The notes under the pieces: generated by a model | The model's input: only the letters and a program-made list of their open reading frames with translations | Told to the model about the DNA's origin: nothing | Database searches by the model: none | Program-made: the position numbers and the translations under genes | In this document: positions 8,961 through 18,962 of the stretch, in pieces | Numbering within the stretch: the first letter of the stretch is position 1 | How the letters are laid out: each line of letters opens with the position of its first letter | Source: Limisphaerales bacterium | Lineage (GTDB): Bacteria; Verrucomicrobiota; Verrucomicrobiia; Limisphaerales; AAA164-E04 | DNA length: 64,000 bases | Direction of reading: 5' to 3' | NCBI GenBank assembly: GCA_024761205.1 | Contig: JAMASS010000009.1 | Coordinates: 28,895-92,894, forward strand

Positions 8961-9092
8961 CCAGTCCCATGAATCGTTCTGGGATAACGTTCCCTGATGC
9001 CTGAGATAAAACCTCAGGTGCTCAAATCTTTGCAGCAGAGGGTGCTCTTCATGGTTTAGCGGCTCCTCTGGAGGCTCCTAGGTACAGCAAAA

Positions 9093-9120
9093 GGTCTTCT
9101 GCCCTTGGAAGCAGAAGACC
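9093..9120 (-). terminator. Rho-independent terminator of amtB-glnB
   Basis: Perfect 10-bp stem (GGTCTTCTGC / GCAGAAGACC) with an 8-nt loop. Read on the minus strand it is followed by TTTTGCT and starts 25 nt after the glnB stop codon. Confidence 0.8.
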
Positions 9121-9144
9121 CTCGGAGTCTCGGTTTAAGCCAGA

Positions 9145-9495
<351 letters not shown>

Positions 9496-9616
9496 CTACT
9501 GGTTGCCTGCCGAGCAAAGGCGTCTCTGGCGGTCCCTATTGGGGTGCTGCGAATCCTTTAGGACCTTGCCATGAAACGATTTTTTTCGGCAATCATTTAA
9601 TTTGCGTGTGCCGTGC

Positions 9617-9654
9617 GGCGCTGAACCCAGACCATATAATTTGACTTCAGCGCC
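9617..9654. promoter_or_regulatory. Hairpin between amtB and glnB
   Basis: Perfect 9-bp inverted repeat (GGCGCTGAA / TTCAGCGCC) with a 20-nt AT-rich loop, beginning 12 nt after the amtB stop. There is no U-run on the minus strand. It could attenuate read-through from amtB into glnB or protect the amtB transcript 3' end; an internal glnB promoter may follow it. Confidence 0.45.
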
Positions 9655-9666
9655 AGCAGGCGTTCC

Positions 9667-11034
9667 TTAACTCGTGTAACCCGTTTCACCGTGGCTGCTC
9701 AAGTCCAGCCCAACTTCTTCTTCCTCTTCGTTAACCCGGAGGCCGACGGTCTTATCGCAGATAAAGAGGGCGCTGGTTGAGACAATACCGCTCCAAATGA
9801 TTGTGACGATCACACTCTTGATCTGTGCAAAGATCTGTGCACCCACGGAATCCAATCCCAATCCTGCGCCACCGAGGAACGACGCGGCGCAAAGACCCGT
9901 CAACACAGCGCCGACGATACCGCCGACGCCATGGACGCCGAAGACATCCAAGCTATCGTCATAACCAAATTTAGCCTTAACGCTGGTGGCAAAGATGTAG
10001 CAGATCAAGCCTGAGGCGAACCCGATGATCAGCGCGCCCAATGGACCAACAGTGCCGGAGGCTGGGGTGATGGCCACCAACCCAGCGACGGCCCCCGTCG
10101 CCGCACCGACTGCGGTCGGCTTGCCGCGAGCGATCCATTCAACCAGTGCCCAAGTCACCACGGCCGTTGCTGTGGCGATCTGTGTTACCAAGAGAGCCAT
10201 GCCGGCAATCCCGTCAGCGGCTAGTTCGCTACCGGCGTTGAAGCCAAACCACCCGACCCAGAGCATCGAGGCTCCGATGACCGTCAATGGAACGTTGTGA
10301 GGATGCATGGCGCTGGTGCCGAAGCCACGTCGTTTACCCACCATGATGCAGGCAACCAAACCTGCGATACCGGCGTTGATGTGCACCACCGTTCCTCCGG
10401 CGAAATCGAGCACTCCCCAATCCCAGAACAACGCACCATCTCCGGACCAGGCCATATGGCAGATGGGAAGATAGGAGAATGTGACCCAGAGAATGGTGAA
10501 CAGCAGCATGGCGCTGAATTTCATCCTCTCAGCAAAGGCGCCGACAATGAGGGCGGGTGTAATGATTGCGAAAGTCATCTGAAAGGTTACAAAAACCGCT
10601 TCGGGAATCGTTCCGTGAATGGTCTCTGCCGTGATCCCGCTCAGGAACGCCGTTCCTAGCCCTCCGACAAAGGAATTCAGGTTCGTCACTCCTGCCGTCA
10701 TGCCGTCGGTGTTAAATGCGAGACTGTATCCGTAGACGACCCAGATGATGGTCATGACGCCTGCCATGGCGAAGCACTGGACGAGCACCGAAAGGACATT
10801 TTTGCTTCGGACCAGTCCGCCGTAGAAGAGCGCCAATCCCGGCAAGGTCATAAAGAAAACGAGTGCGGTCGCCGCGATCATCCAGGCAGTATCGCCGGAG
10901 TTAAGTGTGGGCGCTTTCTCCTCCACTGCTACTGCTGGAACTTCGTCCGTTTCCAGCGTCTGTGCTTGGGCTTCCGACAATCCTGCGAGGAGCAGACAGG
11001 TCATCGTGATGAAGCTGAGAATCGTTTTGTTCAT
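9667..11034 (-). CDS. amtB: Ammonium transporter Amt
   Basis: 455 residues with a cleavable signal peptide (residues 1-25, ending SEAQAQ) and about eleven membrane segments. Family hallmarks: ALFYGGLVRSKNVLS in the first helices, the twin pore histidines in GTVVHINAGIAG and FGVHGVGGIVGA, and FGFNAGSELAADG. Amt trimers conduct ammonium across the inner membrane and are blocked by P-II at high nitrogen. The cytoplasmic C-terminus is acidic (NEEEEEVGLD). The downstream partner is glnB, forming a nitrogen-uptake operon closed by the terminator at 9093-9120. About 350 nt upstream (11035-11388) contain no gene and should hold the nitrogen-regulated promoter; I could not find a convincing sigma-54 (-24/-12) site. 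Two copies of TTTGGCAGC, 22 nt apart (about 11110-11145, minus strand), are the only repeated motif there. Confidence 0.95.
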   Translation of the reverse strand: MNKTILSFITMTCLLLAGLSEAQAQTLETDEVPAVAVEEKAPTLNSGDTAWMIAATALVFFMTLPGLALFYGGLVRSKNVLSVLVQCFAMAGVMTIIWVVYGYSLAFNTDGMTAGVTNLNSFVGGLGTAFLSGITAETIHGTIPEAVFVTFQMTFAIITPALIVGAFAERMKFSAMLLFTILWVTFSYLPICHMAWSGDGALFWDWGVLDFAGGTVVHINAGIAGLVACIMVGKRRGFGTSAMHPHNVPLTVIGASMLWVGWFGFNAGSELAADGIAGMALLVTQIATATAVVTWALVEWIARGKPTAVGAATGAVAGLVAITPASGTVGPLGALIIGFASGLICYIFATSVKAKFGYDDSLDVFGVHGVGGIVGAVLTGLCAASFLGGAGLGLDSVGAQIFAQIKSVIVTIIWSGIVSTSALFICDKTVGLRVNEEEEEVGLDLSSHGETGYTS

Positions 11035-11360
11035 TTTACTGGTGTGCCCTGTTTTCGTTTTTTTGGTTGTTATCTTATTTCCCGGATTTGATGAGTCAGT
11101 GACCTTGGGAAGCTGCCAAAGCGGGCGTTCTTTTTGACGGCTGCCAAATGGTTGAATGCTGGCTGATCAAAACTTTGCTCAATGAAAACGAGAAGTTATT
11201 TTCATCGTCCAAGAGCAACAGCATGTCTTGTGCCAGGCAAGTGAATATTCTTGTCGTGCTTTTGTAAGTTGTTTGAAAATAGGAGGTTAAGTCGATGTTT
11301 CCGAAATTAGGGTGATGCGGCCTAGTGTACTACATTGTTGTTTTTTGACCATTAATTCCA

Positions 11361-11840
11361 TTAATAACCAATGGGGATTATCACCTTTTCACCACAATGG
11401 GTGTGGGATAATCGCGATCTTCGCAAGTGGCACATCTTCGCGCAGTTTGCTCCGTTTTTGCATGAGGTGTTCGAGTCGCAAACTAAAGGCAAGGGGCGCG
11501 TTGTCACGTTCAAGACGCGGCGGGAGGGTCTGGTGAACTGGGATACGATGGAGATCATCAAGGCTGATGCCGAAGGGGAGGGTCACTGCATTGATTCAGA
11601 CGCCATTGGTGCTGCCAATGGCCTTTTATCGTGTTCGATTGCCAAGGTGTTGGGGTTGCGCGAGGTTAACTCCGGATTTCTCGCCAACAAAGGTTGTCCA
11701 ACGGCAGGGAGGTTGGGGAAGCATGGGGATTGTCCCCCCATGGCCGCCCCACCTCTTCTGCAGGCAAGCCGCTTGCTGCTCTCATTCTCGAGAAACCTTC
11801 AAAATCTCGGCCACCTCATGGCGGACATCGCCATTGTCAA
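11361..11840 (-). pseudogene. Decayed coding region of unknown family downstream of apbE
   Basis: Two overlapping minus-strand frames complement each other: RLERDNAPLAFSLRLEHLMQ and LREDVPLAKIAIIPHPLW in one, continuing after a frame change with GEKVIIPIGY and a stop at 11361. Further upstream (to 11840) are only short protein-like stretches. The composition looks like a real protein that acquired frameshifts, but I do not recognise the family. A 174-residue plus-strand frame (11371-11895) covers the same DNA and is most likely antisense. Confidence 0.35.
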
Positions 11841-11844
11841 GAAA

Positions 11845-12873
11845 TCAGAGCTGGCCGGAGACGAAGGCTTCGAATTGGCCGAAGGATTGTTTTAGGGGAT
11901 TGTCATTGACGAGCGTCACGATGAGAGCGTGAGTCTCGGGATACCCTTCGAGAACCGCTTTGACCCTGTCAAGATCAATCACTGACAGCGCTGTTGCCAA
12001 ACTGTCCGCTGTGATTCCCAAGGGAGCGATGACTGAAACCAGGCGCCTTTCTGTCAAGCCAATGCCTGTGCGGGGATCGACAATGTGGGAGTATCGTTTC
12101 CCATCGATCACAACGAACTGATAGAGATCCCCTGAAGTGGCGATGGCTTGATTGCTGAGAACAACGTAAGTCGGTGGCGCACTTTTACTTTCTTCGGCTT
12201 GAGTGAGGCGAATGCGCCATCCTGCCGCACCGGGGGGAGGTGCTGATACGGCAATATCTCCGGCGCCTGCGACGAGTGCGCTACGAATACCGCAGACTTG
12301 GAGCACCCGGAGTGCTTGGTCCAAGGCATCTCCCTTGGCGATTCCCCCGGGGTCCAAGCGCATCCCCGGCGTCTTTAACCAAACTTGCTGTCGAGAGTGG
12401 TCGATCCGCAGCAGCCGCCAACCGACCCGGTGAAGAAATTGCGCGAGTTGATCGCGATGCGGATACTGTTGAGTGCGGCGCGCATTGCGCCAAGAGGCGG
12501 CCAAGGGACCGACGGTCAGATCGAAGGCGCCGTCGGTTTCTGCCGCCAGTCGTTGGGCGTGAGCCACGATCCGATAAAGATCATCGCTGATGGGGATCCA
12601 GTATCCCTTGCCCGATTGATAACCCAAAAGACTGAGTTCGCTGTCGGTTTCATAGTTGCTCAGTGTGTTATTGATCTCGGCGATTCGGGCAAAGGCGGCA
12701 GTGCTGGCTCGGTTGGCGACGGCTTCAGAGCTGGCGTAGAGAATGATTTGAAATGGAACGCCCATCTGTGGTTCGGAGAACTCAAATCGTTTTTGTGGCG
12801 CTTCGGCTTTGGCGCCGATGCCGAACAGTCCGACAGACGCAATCAGCAGATGGAACGCCAAGAAGCTTTTCAT
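11845..12873 (-). CDS. apbE: FAD:protein FMN transferase (ApbE family)
   Basis: 342 residues from the ATG at 12871-12873. The frame is open further to 12984, but those 37 codons are the C-terminus of a decayed FUN14 gene, and the chosen start begins with a clear signal peptide (MKSFLAFHLLIASVGLFGIG, cleavage near AKA). ApbE signatures: the FMN/FAD-binding block RLDPGGIAKGDALDQAL, the GAGDIAVS block, YSHIVDPRTG, and the metal-binding end ADSLATALSV. ApbE uses FAD to attach FMN covalently to Thr/Ser of periplasmic flavoproteins such as NqrC/RnfG. No such substrate gene is next to it. The region before the ATG has no strong ribosome-binding site. It overlaps nothing intact; the FUN14 remnant ends just upstream. 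Confidence 0.92.
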   Translation of the reverse strand: MKSFLAFHLLIASVGLFGIGAKAEAPQKRFEFSEPQMGVPFQIILYASSEAVANRASTAAFARIAEINNTLSNYETDSELSLLGYQSGKGYWIPISDDLYRIVAHAQRLAAETDGAFDLTVGPLAASWRNARRTQQYPHRDQLAQFLHRVGWRLLRIDHSRQQVWLKTPGMRLDPGGIAKGDALDQALRVLQVCGIRSALVAGAGDIAVSAPPPGAAGWRIRLTQAEESKSAPPTYVVLSNQAIATSGDLYQFVVIDGKRYSHIVDPRTGIGLTERRLVSVIAPLGITADSLATALSVIDLDRVKAVLEGYPETHALIVTLVNDNPLKQSFGQFEAFVSGQL

Positions 12874-12884
12874 TTCTGTCACAA

Positions 12885-13492
12885 ACCGGAAGCGAGACCG
12901 AATAGCCCCTAGTCCCGTGGAGGGGCTGCTGCCCATCAGGAAAGTTTTAAAGGATGCAAACTGCAATTCAAAATTGCCGATCATGCGACCGAACTGACCT
13001 TTGATGACCTACCAATAAATTTCCACCCAACCAGGCGCCTGCCATGAGTGTCAACACCAAGAAACAAATGCCGACGCGATCACCGCTGCCAGACGGAGGA
13101 AGGCCCGAATGGCATAGCCAATTGCAAATCCGATGAACATCGAGAACCCACCGCGCACCAAGCTGGGCGACCATTGTTCGAGGAGGGTTCGCTCATCTGC
13201 ACTGGGAGAGGGGCGTGACGGTGTCGTGGGTGTTGAGAGGAAACCCTCCACGAACGGCTGGACTGGGCCACCTGCTATCCGTTTGGTTGCAGGACCGGGA
13301 TGCAGGATTGCTGTCAAGTGTCGACGAAGGCTGACTAGGAGATTGCGCTGTTGCTCTGGATCCGGCAAAGCCCACGACAACTAGCACGGCAGTGACCTCG
13401 GGGAAGAAGATTTTCGGTAGAGTGAAGCGATAGCGGTTCAACCCGAATGACTCGCCAATGGTTGGTGACTGGCTGGTGTTATTGCTATTCAC
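12885..13492 (-). pseudogene. Decayed FUN14-family membrane protein
   Basis: Minus strand, several frames. Recognisable parts in order: an N-terminal piece (MNSNNTSQSPTIGESFGLNR), the FUN14 core SLVRGGFSMFIGFAIGYAIR followed by FLRLAAVIA, a second hydrophobic stretch in another frame (FLVLTLMAGAWLGG), and the typical C-terminus GRMIGNFELQFASFKTFLM then PSTGLGAI. FUN14 proteins are small membrane proteins with Gly-rich helices and an 'lP..G...G...G' end; the order is preserved. At least two frame changes destroy it. Its last codons run into the apbE frame, which is why an automatic start for apbE would be placed too far upstream. Confidence 0.6.
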
Positions 13493-13559
13493 TGGAGCGC
13501 TTTACTTGGCCATTTCGTGTCCTTCATCACGTCGACGTTGCCCTGAATCCCTCTGAGAT

Positions 13560-14193
13560 ACCAGTAATTCAAGCCAAGTTCGCGGAATGTAGAATCAGAG
13601 CTGCTGGGCCAACCAGCCCGGAGCGATTCCCGAGTTGGGCTGGCGATCTGAATCTGATCTTTCGGAAGCTGCTTGGCATGGCTCAAGGTGTCACGCATCA
13701 CCGTCGCGAAAGTGTCGTAATAGGCATCTGTGAGCCCGCTGCCGAGGATGATTCTTTCAGGACAAAACGTGCGGGCAATAGTGGGCGTTGTGATGGCGAC
13801 GGAGTGCTTGGCTCGTTTGATGACTTGGGTTGCCTCGGGATGTCCGTCGGTCGCCGCCTGAAAGACCTCCGGGCAAGACTGAACTCCCAGCACTTGGCCG
13901 GTCTTGCTGATTCCCGTTCCCAAAGAAGCACTTACCGAGCAGGGCTGTATGGTATCGTTCTCGAGTTGAATAGGTGCTTTGAACTTAGCCAGTAGGGGAC
14001 AGGCTCTCGTCTTTTCAACCGGGCAAGGTGTACGGATTCCGAATTGACGATCCATCGAGGTGGGACAACCAATGCCTGCAGTTGGTTTGGTTGGACATGG
14101 GTGTTGACCGCGAGTTGTTTGATTGCTTCGTGGACACGGCGACAGGCGGTCGGATACTAATGTTCGTGGCGCCATATCAGCCAGAGGAGGCAT
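13560..14193 (-). pseudogene. Decayed ROK-family sugar kinase
   Basis: Minus-strand frame of 234 codons that reads as a damaged ROK kinase: GIGCPTSMD (the 'G.G.PG..D' block), KFKAPIQLENDTIQ (the 'V.lENDAN' block with the catalytic Asp), GTGISKTGQV, then AATDGHPEATQVIKRAKHS, IARTFCPERIILGSGL (the 'lnPe.IvlGGGl' block) and MRDTLSHAKQLPKDQIQIA. The Zn-binding 'C.CG..GC.E' segment is degraded (LGVQSCPEVF) and the N-terminal ATP-binding 'D.GGTN' cannot be found intact; the region up to 14396 may contain its remains. ROK kinases phosphorylate glucose or amino sugars. Loss of this gene fits the general loss of sugar-use functions in the window. Confidence 0.6.
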
Positions 14194-14433
14194 TATTGTC
14201 AGTCTAGTTACTTCGGTTTGCTCGAATCCCGGAATATAGCCATTAAAATGCCGTTTGCGTCCAAGTTTCCGATTGCTTCAGATGTCGCACGCTCTTTAAT
14301 GCGGATCGAAGCAGTCAAGGAAGCTGTGTTGCACCTGCCGATTACCCTAGCTGTGTTGACGGCTTGAGGGAGACCGCACGGCTTCAGACGACACATTTAC
14401 TCGACGATGATTGAGGGGCATCATCTTATCTCT

Positions 14434-16875
14434 TTAATAAAGCAGGTGAGGGGCGCGGCGTCGGTGGAAAGTCTTTAGTTCTTCGGCCCATGAGGACTTG
14501 ATGGCTGCAAGCGAAAGGTTTTCCCGAATCGCGGCTAATGTTGGAGGGCTCCTTAAGAGCTGGTTGACTTTTGTGAGGTCGAAATGTTGGGGATAGTCGC
14601 GGTATAAGATTTTGGCGATGCTGAGGCCAAGGTCAATGGGTTGGAAGCGATTTCGGTCCGTGATAGTGAATCGAAGTCCGTTGCAGGCTTGGTTGGCGAA
14701 AACGCTGGCGGTTGGAGTGTATCGAATGGCTTCAAGTTGGATGCCTGGTAGGTTGAGTTGGTCTAGTTCGGAAGCGAGTTTGGCAGCGTTGAGGTAAGGC
14801 GCCCCGATAACTTCAAAGGGGGTTGGGGTGCCCCGGCCGACAGAGAGCTCGGTCATTTCGAGGAGGCCGATGCCGGGGTAAAGGGCCGCTTCAGTGAGGC
14901 TGCGCATGTTTGGGGATGGATCGATCCAGGAGATGTCGGTTTCATCCAGCCACACATCTCGCCGCCAGCCAGCCAACTTGACAATCTTGAGGTCCAGACG
15001 GAGCCGCTTTTCAGCCGCGAAGAACCGAGCAAGCTCACCGACGGTCATGCCGTGTCGGATGGGAATCGGGTGGTACGCAATGAAGGTGTTCTCGTCGGTG
15101 ACGGCGGGACCTTCGATGCGATTCCCTGAGATCGGATTTATGCGGTCGAGAACGACAAATTTCAGGCCCGCTTCCGCGGCCGCTTCCATGGCGAGGCCCA
15201 TCGTTGAGATGTAGGTGTAAAAACGACAGCCGATGTCCTGAGTATCGAAGACCAGCGCATCGAGACCTCGCATTTGTTCTGCCGTGGGTTGGCGAGTCTT
15301 CCCGTAAAGGCTGAAAATGGTCAGTCCGGTTTTTTGGTCGACACTGTCCTCGACCTTGCTGTCCTGCTGCCCACGGATTCCGTGTTCGGGACTGAACAGT
15401 GCGGTCAGTTTTAAGTTGGGGGCTTGATAGAGGAGGTCAATGGTGGATTGTCCATTCTTGTCTCGTCCTGTGTGATTGGTAATCAGGCCGATCGACAAGC
15501 CCTTGAGCGCGGCAAATTGATCTTGCTTAAGAACATCGATGCCATTGAGTGTGTTGAGTTGCGGTTGAACCGATTTTGACGATGGGCGAGATTGGGATGA
15601 TTTTTGGGGAAAGGTGTATCCGATGACCGATTCCGCGACTAGTGTGGCAATCGTGCGGCGAAGGGCGATGACGTTGCCATCTTCGGTCGGATGATTACGG
15701 TTGGACAGGAAGATCACAAATGTTTCGGAAAACGGATCGATCCAGATCGACGTTCCGGTCCATCCGGTGTGGCCGTACGAGCCGGTCTCGAACAGATTCC
15801 CTCGGGAACTTGAGTAAGGTGAGGCAATGTCCCAGCCCAATCCGCGTTGTTCCTTGAGTCCTGCCGGGGATTGATTTTGGGTCATGAGGGTGACTGTTTC
15901 GGCTTTGAGGATCGAATTGTTTTGGTGCCGGCCCCGGTTCAGGAGCATGCGAGCGAACACCGCAAGATCCTTTGCGGTCGAAAAGAGACCGGCATGTCCA
16001 GCCACACCCCCCATTCGAGATGAGGTCAGGTCGTGTACGATTCCGCGAGTGACTTGGGATTCCACCTTGGTTGTCGGAGTAATCCGGGGCAGCAGCGTGG
16101 AGCAAGGAAGGAATCGGGTGTCCCTCATCCCCAGAGGTGAGTAGAACGAGGCGTCCGTGAATTGGTGCAACGGTCTTCCGCTGACTCGGTGAACGATCTC
16201 ACCTAGGAGGATGTAGTTGATATCGCTGTATTTGAATTTCGAACCCGGGGGTGTCTGAAGCATTTCGGCGCAGGCGAGTTTGATGGCGTGGTCATTCCCC
16301 TCCCAATCCGGGCTGAGGGCGAGTCCGGGACGCAGGCCCGAGGTGTGGGTGAGAAGGTGTTTTAGCGTAACGGATTCTTTGTCGTTTTCCGCAAATGTCG
16401 GTAGATGCTTTGCGACGGGATCGTTGATGTCTAGCTTTCCGAGTTCGTGCAGCTTCACAATGGCCGGTGCTGTAGCGATGACTTTGGTTAACGATGCCAG
16501 GTCAAAAATAGTGTCGAGGGTCATTGGCTCCTGATGGGGAAAGACAGTGCGATTGCCGTAGGCCTTGCGATAAATCTGTCCGTTTCTTTCGACCCATAGA
16601 ACGCCGCCCGGGGTTTTGCCGTTGGCGATGGCTTCCGTAATCGCCGTGTCGATGCGACGAAACTTCTCGAGATCAAGAAATCCGGTGGGAGCGGGCTGGG
16701 GAGCGATCCAAGGTGCCGGCTTTGATGGGGGAGTCTGCGAGTCTCTGATGTCGGCCTGCGGGTTCGGGTTGCGGGTGTTGGCTGGGCATAGGAGAGGGGG
16801 CGGAGCGGGTGGGCGGGGGCTGGTTTGGCAGGCGGCCAAATTGATGAGGAGTAAAAGGCAGAGAGGGCGTTTCAT
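14434..16875 (-). CDS. Lipoprotein: serine beta-lactamase-family hydrolase fused to NamZ-type exo-muramidase (DUF1343)
   Basis: 813 residues from the ATG at 16873-16875 (the frame extends to 16917, but this ATG gives a standard lipoprotein signal, LLLLINLAAC, with the lipobox Cys at residue 16). After a Pro-rich linker comes a beta-lactamase/transpeptidase-like domain (about residues 70-430) with the SxxK motif SLTK at 128-131, YSDINY as the YxN motif and HTGWTG near the KTG position. The second domain (about 450-813) is DUF1343/NamZ: GLITNHTGRD, SPEHGIRGQ, FDTQDIGCRFYTYISTM, SPNMRSLTEAALYPG and ELSVGRGTPTPFE. NamZ enzymes remove beta-1,4-linked MurNAc from the non-reducing ends of peptidoglycan. 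The fusion is known in Bacteroidota and Verrucomicrobiota; I infer a role in cell-wall turnover or scavenging at the outer membrane. Neighbours are a decayed ROK kinase and the divergent aldolase gene. Confidence 0.9.
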   Translation of the reverse strand: MKRPLCLLLLINLAACQTSPRPPAPPPLLCPANTRNPNPQADIRDSQTPPSKPAPWIAPQPAPTGFLDLEKFRRIDTAITEAIANGKTPGGVLWVERNGQIYRKAYGNRTVFPHQEPMTLDTIFDLASLTKVIATAPAIVKLHELGKLDINDPVAKHLPTFAENDKESVTLKHLLTHTSGLRPGLALSPDWEGNDHAIKLACAEMLQTPPGSKFKYSDINYILLGEIVHRVSGRPLHQFTDASFYSPLGMRDTRFLPCSTLLPRITPTTKVESQVTRGIVHDLTSSRMGGVAGHAGLFSTAKDLAVFARMLLNRGRHQNNSILKAETVTLMTQNQSPAGLKEQRGLGWDIASPYSSSRGNLFETGSYGHTGWTGTSIWIDPFSETFVIFLSNRNHPTEDGNVIALRRTIATLVAESVIGYTFPQKSSQSRPSSKSVQPQLNTLNGIDVLKQDQFAALKGLSIGLITNHTGRDKNGQSTIDLLYQAPNLKLTALFSPEHGIRGQQDSKVEDSVDQKTGLTIFSLYGKTRQPTAEQMRGLDALVFDTQDIGCRFYTYISTMGLAMEAAAEAGLKFVVLDRINPISGNRIEGPAVTDENTFIAYHPIPIRHGMTVGELARFFAAEKRLRLDLKIVKLAGWRRDVWLDETDISWIDPSPNMRSLTEAALYPGIGLLEMTELSVGRGTPTPFEVIGAPYLNAAKLASELDQLNLPGIQLEAIRYTPTASVFANQACNGLRFTITDRNRFQPIDLGLSIAKILYRDYPQHFDLTKVNQLLRSPPTLAAIRENLSLAAIKSSWAEELKTFHRRRAPHLLY

Positions 16876-17287
16876 TGCGAGGATTCGTTGGCTGGCAATT
16901 GCGATCGGACTCGACATACCATAGGTGAGTTAGATCGCCAATGAATTTGGCTGGGTTTCTCTCTAATAGGATGCGATTCAAGGTGGTGAGTTTCCGATCT
17001 CAAAGAAGTGGGGGCGAGAGTTTCTCGAGCGTTTTTCTTCGTTGGGCTACGGAGGATGGATCACGTTCGGGTAGGATGCTTGGTCGACGAAACGGTTCCG
17101 TCAGTTTGCTGTTACCGATCTCGATGGTCTCGGCTCTCGACGTAGTCTCGCCCCGCCTCGTTCGCTTACCACTTAGACCTTTGATAAATAATTCAGTTTT
17201 TTCTTTTTTTCCGTTTTCCAAAGACTAGCATACTGCGCTTTCAACGCAGGAATCGCCCGAAATCAATCAGAAATTAGATCAATCGTT
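16876..17287. other. Divergent intergenic region (NamZ fusion / aldolase)
   Basis: About 410 nt between divergent genes, so it should hold both promoters. A pyrimidine-rich T tract precedes the aldolase by about 90 nt (TTTTTTCTTTTTTTCC). I see no gene and no recognisable riboswitch. Confidence 0.4.
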
Positions 17288-18253
17288 ATGCCGCTGACTC
17301 ACACAACCGAGTTATTTGCGAAGGCTTTAGAGGGAAAGTATGCGCTGGGTGCGTTCAACGTTAATAACATGGAGTTGCTGCAAGCCATCGTGGAAGCTTG
17401 CGAAGAGGAAAAGGCCCCTGTGATGTTGCAGATATCAAAGGGGGCTCGGGATTACGCCAATCCGGTCTATTTGATGAAGTTGATCGAGGCGGCGGTTGAG
17501 TGCACCTTGATCCCGATTGCCGTTCACTTGGATCACGGCGATACGTTTGAGCTGTGCAAGCAATGTATTGATGAGGGTTTCACGAGTGTCATGATTGATG
17601 GCAGTCATCTTCCGTTTGAGGAAAATGCGGCGCTTTGCAAACAGGTGGTGGATTATGCACACCAGCATAATGCGGTAGTTGAGGGGGAATTGGGGCAATT
17701 GGTGGGGCCTCAGTTTGATGACGGCGAGGAGGGTGGCGAGTATTCGGAGGGCGGTGTTTATACCCATCCGGAAGAGGCGGTGAAGTTTGTGAAAGAGACA
17801 GGTGTGGATTCCTTGGCGGTGGCTATTGGGAATTCCCATGGCGCCTATAAGTTTAAAGGGGAACAGCACTTAGACCTAGAGCGATTGAAGGCCATTAAGG
17901 TGGCGCTTATGGAGGCCGGTTTGGGGGATTATCCGCTGGTGCTTCACGGAGCTTCCAGTGTACCGAAAGACTTGGTGGCTGAGATTAATCAATATGGCGG
18001 TGATTTAGGAACGGATACCGCAGGAGTGCCAGAGGAGGACATTGAGATTGCTCGGCGGATGGGTTGCACAAAGGTTAATATTGATACGGATTTGCGCTTG
18101 GCGATGACCTCGGCTATTCGCAAGGCAATTGCTGAGGCTCCTAAGCAATTTGACCCCCGGAAATATCTTGGCTTAGCCAGAGCCAAGGTTAAGGAGTTAG
18201 TCCGACACAAAATCACAAACGTCCTTTGCTCTGCAGGGCATGCGTTCGATTGA
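17288..18253 (+). CDS. fba: Fructose-bisphosphate aldolase, class II
   Basis: 321 residues. Zn-dependent class II aldolase: cleaves fructose 1,6-bisphosphate to dihydroxyacetone phosphate and glyceraldehyde 3-phosphate in glycolysis and runs in reverse in gluconeogenesis. Visible signatures: GAFNVNNMELLQAI at the N-terminus, VHLDHGDTFELC with the catalytic Asp and Zn-binding His, DGSHLPFEEN, GELGQLVG, AIGNSHGAYKFKG with a Zn-binding His, LHGASSVPKD with another Zn ligand, and KVNIDTDLRLAM with the substrate-binding NxDTD. The spacing and the roughly 320-residue length fit the class IIB type common in Bacteroidota/Verrucomicrobiota. The gene is monocistronic in appearance: divergent from the NamZ fusion upstream and followed by about 700 nt without an intact gene. 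Confidence 0.95.
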   Translation: MPLTHTTELFAKALEGKYALGAFNVNNMELLQAIVEACEEEKAPVMLQISKGARDYANPVYLMKLIEAAVECTLIPIAVHLDHGDTFELCKQCIDEGFTSVMIDGSHLPFEENAALCKQVVDYAHQHNAVVEGELGQLVGPQFDDGEEGGEYSEGGVYTHPEEAVKFVKETGVDSLAVAIGNSHGAYKFKGEQHLDLERLKAIKVALMEAGLGDYPLVLHGASSVPKDLVAEINQYGGDLGTDTAGVPEEDIEIARRMGCTKVNIDTDLRLAMTSAIRKAIAEAPKQFDPRKYLGLARAKVKELVRHKITNVLCSAGHAFD

Positions 18254-18419
18254 TTAAATCATCTAAGAGCCTTCTGCCACTTCGAGTTTTTCGGCGCGAT
18301 GTTTTTATTTTGTGGGATCGGGTGGTTGCTTTGGGTTAGTCGCGCTTGACGCCGGGAGACTAGGGATTCTTCGTTGAGGGAGATACCGGAAATGGGAAAT
18401 CAGGGCGCGACATCTCTTG

Positions 18420-18720
18420 CTATTCCAAAGGAGGACTCGAACAATTTTCCTGTGAGTCATTATTTCTCTCTTTGTTGGTTGCGTCTTTTTTGTCGATTTC
18501 CATGAACTTGAGGCCTTGATCAATGAGATATTCGAGTTTTGGAGGAGCATCGATCTCGAGGTTCCATGTCGTACCGAAGATACTTAACATCGAGCGCAGT
18601 TCAGTTTTTGGAAGCGCTCGAAATTCCGCCAAGGTGGCGGAAGCGGAGAGAAGAATTTTGCCGAAATCTATTTTTCGGTTGCTAGGCGTGGGAGTAACTT
18701 TGAATGGCGTCGGACAGGCT
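18420..18720 (-). other. Possible small protein or 3' gene fragment in the aldolase-rhomboid gap
   Basis: An open minus-strand frame with protein-like composition (contains DFGKILLSASATLAEFRALP and PPKLEYLIDQGLKFMEID) ends at 18420 with a hydrophilic tail. It is open for about 100 codons but has an ATG only for the last 70. It may be the end of a decayed gene or a small gene with an unusual start; the family is not recognised. The rest of the gap (18254-18419 and 18721-18962) shows no gene, only a short purine-rich stretch near 18850. Confidence 0.3.
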
Positions 18721-18962
18721 TAGGCCACTAACGCAGGAACTTAGCTCAAAAGGAGAAAATGGATTTAAGATGCGAGCCACGTGCGGGACTGGTGAGGTGG
18801 AGGCGAGGCTCCGTAGAGTCGCCGTCTTGCAGTGCGGGACGGAATTTCGAGGAGGGGGGAGCGTTTAGGGGTGGTGCTATCGTCGATACGAATAATTTAG
18901 GGGCTCGTCTTCTGTAATTGGTTTGCTAGGTTTGAGGTATTCAGTTTTAGGGTAAGTTTATA

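Noticed and set aside
11371..11895. 174-codon plus-strand frame between amtB and apbE
   Set aside because: Overlaps the apbE 3' end and minus-strand frames with better protein character; no signal, domain or ribosome-binding site.
14200..14260. tRNA-like stretch with GCTCGAATCCCG
   Set aside because: Only a T-arm-like motif; no acceptor, D or anticodon arm can be paired around it.
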